A stretch of DNA of 64,000 bases. It comes from Pseudisothecium myosuroides. Lineage: Eukaryota > Streptophyta > Bryopsida > Hypnales > Lembophyllaceae. Within the stretch, counting starts at the first letter, position 1; each line of letters starts with the position of its first letter. Location: positions 1,364,001 through 1,428,000 of the forward strand of contig OX637296.1 in NCBI GenBank assembly GCA_951799445.1, written 5' to 3'. Both the position numbers and the translations under genes were made by a program. Under the pieces are notes generated by a model. That model was not told where the DNA came from. It did no database searches and was given only the letters and a program-made list of their open reading frames with translations. Shown here piece by piece: positions 59,201 to 64,000 of the stretch.

Positions 59201-59665
59201 CATCTCGAGGCGCAAATGTGGCTCAACCTTTTCTGCTTAGAACATACACAGCCCAGGGAACATATGTTCACAATTTCTCCTACTTTTGTCAATGAAAGAT
59301 CATGGTAGATTGGAGTTATTATTAATCCTAAAGGTCTCCCAAGTTTGAAATAGGGGTGTATGAGGAAGAAATAGTACAAAAGAAACATAGCACCAAACTC
59401 CATCTAACCTCATTTTGGTGCTTCAAAGAATTTCGTCATGTATTTTTCCCAAACTACAACTCTTGGTTCTTCATTACATACACTTTACAATTAACTCTAT
59501 TGCATAATTCTTTTTTTATGCCATGTATTAGGACATGTGATTATCTTGCTTCACAATCCAATATTCCATACAACTCTCCATGCCATAGATTTGCAATATT
59601 CATCACTATTAGATTATTATCTCCTAGAGGTTCAAGATTATGTTTTAGCAATAAAAAATTTCAAA

Positions 59666-59866
59666 GTCACTTCTGGTGCCAAGATCTATAATGAAAAAAC
59701 ACACATTCTTATGGCATATCCAACAACGAGATCTTGCATTAAACTTGTATGAGAATGAAGGGGGAAAGTCACTTCTGGTGCAAAGGTCTACAATGAAAAA
59801 AAACATTCTTATGGCATATCCAACTATGAATTCTTGCATTAAACTTGTATGAAAATGAGGGGGGGG
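59666..59866. repeat. Tandem duplication, unit about 100 bases
   Basis: Two adjacent copies of a block that begins AGTCACTTCTGGTGC, continues with ATTCTTATGGCATATCCAAC and ends CTTGCATTAAACTTGTATGA lie just left of the CACTA-type end. They differ at a few positions. Confidence 0.85.
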
Positions 59867-60010
59867 CACTACTAGAATTGCCTACTCAAATTGACAGAGC
59901 ATTAATATATTTCTGTTGATTCGGCAATATTTGAAATTTGCTCTGTTCATTTGGCAAGTGAACAAATACCGAATCAACACAAATCTGTCAATCGAATTTC
60001 TATGCTTCTA
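59867..60010 (+). mobile_element. CACTA (En/Spm)-type transposon end
   Basis: The end reads CACTACTAGAATTGCC, matching the CACTACTAGAA terminus of plant CACTA elements. Immediately inside is a palindromic region: TTGACAGAG...TGTTGATTCGGCAA pairs with ATACCGAATCAACA...CTGTCAAT (about 59893-59992), like the subterminal repeats of this superfamily. I found no opposite end (TTCTAGTAGTG) in the window and no transposase. Bases 60011-60492 have no other recognised feature. Confidence 0.6.
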
Positions 60011-60496
60011 GACTACAGGCATGCACACGTGGTAGATACAACATCACTTGGATGATTTTTGGACTTGCAGTAATGGATAATGAAACATCAATGCAGTTGT
60101 CTTACACCATAGCTACTTTACCGGAAATTTAGGCATACTTGGTTGAAATTTCACTTCACCTTCCTCTAAAAACCAGGAGCACCTTCCATAGATTGTTCCT
60201 ATGAAAACTTACTTAGTAAAATTTGACTATACCATACAGAAGCTACTCCAAAGAAACCAAACCCTGGTTGACATTAAAGAATGAACAATAAGATAACAAG
60301 AAGGTAATCGAACAAAACAAAAAATTCCCGATGAGCTCACTTGCTTGTACAAAACAACACCTATATTCTTTATGAAACTAACTTCACATGCCATCTTCAG
60401 CGCTCATCTGTCGTCTTTTTTCTAAATGAATGACAGTTAAAAAGATTTTCCATAGTAAGACATCACATCTTGAGGTACAACCTCACTATCAATTAA

Positions 60497-61418
60497 CCCC
60501 TACAGGACCAAGGCCCTTTTTCTGCCAAAAAACACTCAAAACTACCATTTCTATAGTAGAATAAAAAAATTTGAAAAACGTTTTTTTTTCACATCTAACC
60601 GTTGGATCTTACACCTAACTAGTATGAGAGTGTGTAGAAAAAATTTCAGAATTTTTGACCGCACAAACTGCAAGATATCTGCTTTTAAAGTGAAAAAAAA
60701 AGTTTTTCAGCACATTGCGGGACCATATTTTTTGACTTTGAACATTTTTAATTTAAATTTTTTGCACTACAGAGTTTTGAGCTATAAATCTTTATAGTGA
60801 AAAATTGAGTTGAGAGTCTAGGAAAATAAAAATAAAAAAAACTTAATTATCATTCTTAAAAAAATTGTTAAATAGACGTAGGTACAAGATAGAAGGAAAA
60901 TCTAAAATATTAATATATTTTAGATGGAATTAAAATGCACTAACCCCTATGGTGAGATTGTTCTAGCAAATTTGTTCAAGTAAATTTGACCATGTAACAA
61001 TAAAAAAATTGAAAAATTGAAAAAATTGCATTCAGGAATGCATCCTACAAGTTATTTTTTTCAAGGAGATGCTCTAGCTGCCCGAAAAACAAGAATGTCC
61101 ATAACTTTCTCATAACAAATTCAAATTTTTCTAGATAGACGAAAATCTAATCTATGAGAAAAAAAATATTAAAAAAAAATTCAAATTTTTGTCCATTTTT
61201 TTTTGTTACCTGGGCTGCCCCCTCGTCCCCTGTTTTGAGCTTATTTGGTCATAACTTTTGTTCCCACGCACCGATTGTGAAAAAAACTATATTTCCGCAA
61301 AGATTATCAGTTTTTCTATCTCCTAAAAAAGTTTCAAAAAATCATGACAAAATTTCAACCCGTAGGTACCTGCCCGAAAATGCATTTGTCCCTCAAAGGG
61401 ACAACGGTCCTTTAGGGG
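60497..61418 (-). mobile_element. TTAA-flanked element, copy E5, 922 bases, full length
   Basis: TTAA flanks lie at 60493-60496 and 61419-61422. Ends are CCCCTACAGGACC and, inverted, CCCCTAAAGGACC. The subterminal palindrome GTCCCTCAAAGGGAC lies at 61388-61402. Same orientation as E4. The 125-codon frame at its right end has no motif and is not conserved in length in the other copies. Confidence 0.92.
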
Positions 61419-61422
61419 TTAA

Positions 61423-62710
61423 TGACAAGAGAATCATGGTTTTATCTAGCAACGTGAGCATTCCAGCTATACTGAGAGGCAAGTACAAGCTTCCATCCTT
61501 GTTTTCCTATCTTCGCAGGATTTTGATTTAGGCAAGAGACCAACTCAGTGGCAGCAGTTCATGTGCAGGTACAAAGAAGAATGACAACAATTTTCGGAAG
61601 TCTGCACATTCTCCAAATGGCACTTAATTTATTTCGTAGCTTAACTAAGTTCATTGTCTTCCATTTATAGAAATCATTGTGGAATCAAATGGGCCCATTA
61701 CAAGTTCTTTGCTGTTAGTTTTAAAATCGGTACTCATGGATAATTGCGGTCCATGAACGAAAAGTTAGGACTCCTGTTTGGGTCAAATCTCACTCAAATG
61801 GACCACAAAAGGGGTCAAACCCATTGAAATCTGCAATGTATCTTCTTTGTAGCTATTGTTTTTTAATGCTAATCTATTAAATTTAGTCATTTTAGTCCTT
61901 TTCTACTAGTAGTCCAAGTCATGTTAAGATTAATATTTTTTTATTCACAAAAATATCTAAACTTCTTTACTAAAGTTCAAATTGAAGTTCAGATGTCAGC
62001 TTGTCAGGTTTTTCAATGGTAGAAAATGGGTCTAATTTCTAATGAATAACAATGTGATTGAATTAAAAGAAATCATGTCTATATATATTCATATTATAGA
62101 GTAAAAAAGGACTCATTTGCTATAATTTGAATATTTTTTCATTTTCTATCATATTCAGAAGTAAAAACATGTGAACGTCCTTTTCAATATAAAAACTAAT
62201 CTAAATGATGATTGTGATAAAATAAAAAGTGTTTATATTATTCACATCAAGGTCCCTATGAAATCTACTTTTGAAATTGAATGTTTAATTTTTTTTAAAG
62301 ATTAAATCAATAATTTGTCAAGAATCAATAAATTGATTAAAAAATTATACTATTTTTAGTCCAAAATTTAATCACTAGAAATTCTTTTTCATAATTGTAT
62401 ATTTTATAAGATTAAAAAATTTGGACAAAAAAATCTATTTAAAGTGCTATATTGTAACAAAGACACTAAATTTAGCCTTAAAACTTGTGATTTACATCTT
62501 TTGAAAGATTTTTTTTATGAAATTTCTTCTTCATTCCTTTAAAAGGATGCATTTCTATACCAATCATCCATAAATTTTTAAAAATAATAACAACATCAAA
62601 GTAACTTAGAGCTTCAAAAGTTTAGAAAAGGACTCAAGTCCTGTCCTACAAAAGTAATCCCAATGGTACCTTTGAGTATGATTTGACCCGTTTTCTATGC
62701 CCTATTTTAG
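61423..62710. other. A+T-rich intergenic DNA
   Basis: No gene, RNA or clear repeat ends could be supported. Confidence 0.45.
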
Positions 62711-63717
62711 GCCACAGACATGAGGGAGTCACTACTATAGCTTAGAAGTTTAGTATATACGTGAGATCAGGGGATATTTTATGGAGGGCTACTTTCTAAT
62801 ATTTTGTAATTTAATATATCCTATTATTAAAAATAATTCTAAATTGCCATTTAGTATAGCACCCTATATTATTTATAATACACACTTGAATCTAATTTTT
62901 TGGGCCCTATATTAGATTTAAAAATTAGAATTAATAGGTATTGTATGATTTTTTTTCCTATTACTCTGTTTTATCCTTTTTTTCTTTCTTCTTTTGTCAC
63001 TTCTTTTTCAAACCATTTTTTTATGGTTACTAAAAATTAAAGTATTTTATGTTTAGAAAATATATTATGGCCAAACAAACACATTTACAGATTGTAAACA
63101 ATACATTCTAGTTGTGTCAAACAACTTACCACTAATCATCTACAATATATTCTACTGAATACAATGAGTGCATAAATCTCGCATTGTAGAAGAATACAAT
63201 GAGTGCAATGTCATCTTTAGATGAGTACAATGAAGGCAAAAAAAAGATGACATTGCATTACAATATAACAAAGAAGCATAGACCACCAAGCTCTTTAATA
63301 CCTTTCTATTATTTGGAATGAACAAATAAGAGTATATTAAAGCAAAATTTATGATAGATTCTTCAAATTCTAAGTGACTTCAAAGGACTTTATAGATAAC
63401 TCTCATGGCAATTAGAGTCCATCCAAAGTTCATGGATAATTTGGAACAAATAATGTGTCATTTTTCGTCCATCTCTTCTTTAAGGGCATTAAATACTCAC
63501 TCTAGAAAATTATTTTTTCCCACATATTATTGTCCCCTTATATTTTTTCTACGTAAAATCTAATATATGGTATTAACATAACCCTATATTAGTTATAATA
63601 TCCTACATGTAATTTTACATACTCTATATTAGATATAATATTTTTATAAATATATAGTACCCTATCTTAGATCTCATGTGGTTTCTAATATGCGGACTAA
63701 GTGACCTCCTTGGGGCC
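62711..63717. mobile_element. Candidate terminal-inverted-repeat element, about 1 kb
   Basis: The left end has GGCCACAGAC then GGGAGTCACT. The right end, inverted, has GGCCCCAAGG then AGGTCACTTAGTCC. Inside, CCCTATATTAG-like words recur at both sides (near 62863, 62907, 63582, 63625 and 63660), reminiscent of the subterminal ACCCTATTTTT motifs of the hAT-like family. No target duplication was found, so the call is tentative. Bases 63718-64000 show nothing further. Confidence 0.4.
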
Positions 63718-64000
63718 ACAAAACTTACAAGAGAGTTTATAAATGAGATTCTTCACTTCTTTCTACTGGTTTGATTGTCCTCGTGAGTTGTTTCCAACGT
63801 GTTTGCTAACTACCTTGTGTTGATGTCTTGCCACGCTAACAAAAGTTGATCTACATTATACCATGCTAGAAATGTAGCCAAAATTATTGTTTTTTCCATC
63901 AGCAGTGAACGCCAATGAAGTCACCAAGTGGAAAGGGTGGCATTAGAATGCCCATTTTTCACTAAGTATGTGTTTTGAGAACGACTTGTTTACAAGTTGT

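Noticed and set aside
61154..61531. A 125-codon plus-strand frame at the end of TTAA copy E5
   Set aside because: It runs across the end of the mobile element into flanking DNA, and the corresponding frame in copy E4 is shorter and different.

Overview
This is a window of nuclear DNA from a green plant. The evidence is three spliced protein genes with canonical GT-AG introns: a plastid-type tryptophan synthase beta chain, a mitochondrial-type aconitase, and a CW-type zinc-finger protein whose architecture resembles the plant CW-ZF family. Introns in all three are mostly 50-350 bases. The genes are clearly richer in G+C than the A+T-rich DNA around them. Together with the transposon ends seen here (Stowaway-type, CACTA-type, hAT-like), this suggests a land plant or close relative, perhaps seed-free such as a moss or lycophyte. 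The species cannot be fixed from the sequence.

Layout. 1-14 kb: A+T-rich repeat DNA with no recognisable gene. It holds a near-palindromic fold-back, minisatellites, small MITE-like inverted repeats, a 941-base element with 30-base terminal repeats, and the first copies of three repeat families. 14.9-21.9 kb: CW zinc-finger gene on the minus strand, 11 coding exons, 1,524 codons, with a G+C-rich 5' flank to about 22.5 kb. 22.6-28.5 kb: repeats, including a hAT-like element with a perfect 8-base target duplication inside an older element. 29.1-31.8 kb: tryptophan synthase beta on the plus strand, 5 exons, 498 residues. 32.6-51 kb: dense nested repeats, including a 1.08-kb hairpin inside another repeat, a Stowaway-type element, TTAA-flanked elements of about 922 bases, and LINE remnants. 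51.7-58.6 kb: aconitase on the minus strand, 19 exons, 1,005 residues, with a G+C-rich 5' flank. 59.2-64 kb: more repeats, including a CACTA-type end and another full-length TTAA element.

The three genes are not an operon and show no shared pathway: one makes tryptophan in plastids, one works in the citrate/glyoxylate cycles, and one is a probable nuclear chromatin reader. Every exon junction in the three models keeps reading phase, and all three frames are open from start to stop, so all look intact.

The most distinctive content is the repeat landscape. One family has four full-length copies of 921-924 bases flanked by TTAA (or TTAT), with CCCC...GGGG ends and a small hairpin about 16 bases from one end. 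A second family forms long hairpins. A third is hAT-like with subterminal ACCCTATTTTT motifs. They insert into one another, giving a readable order of events. No element here encodes an intact transposase, so mobility must have come from elsewhere.
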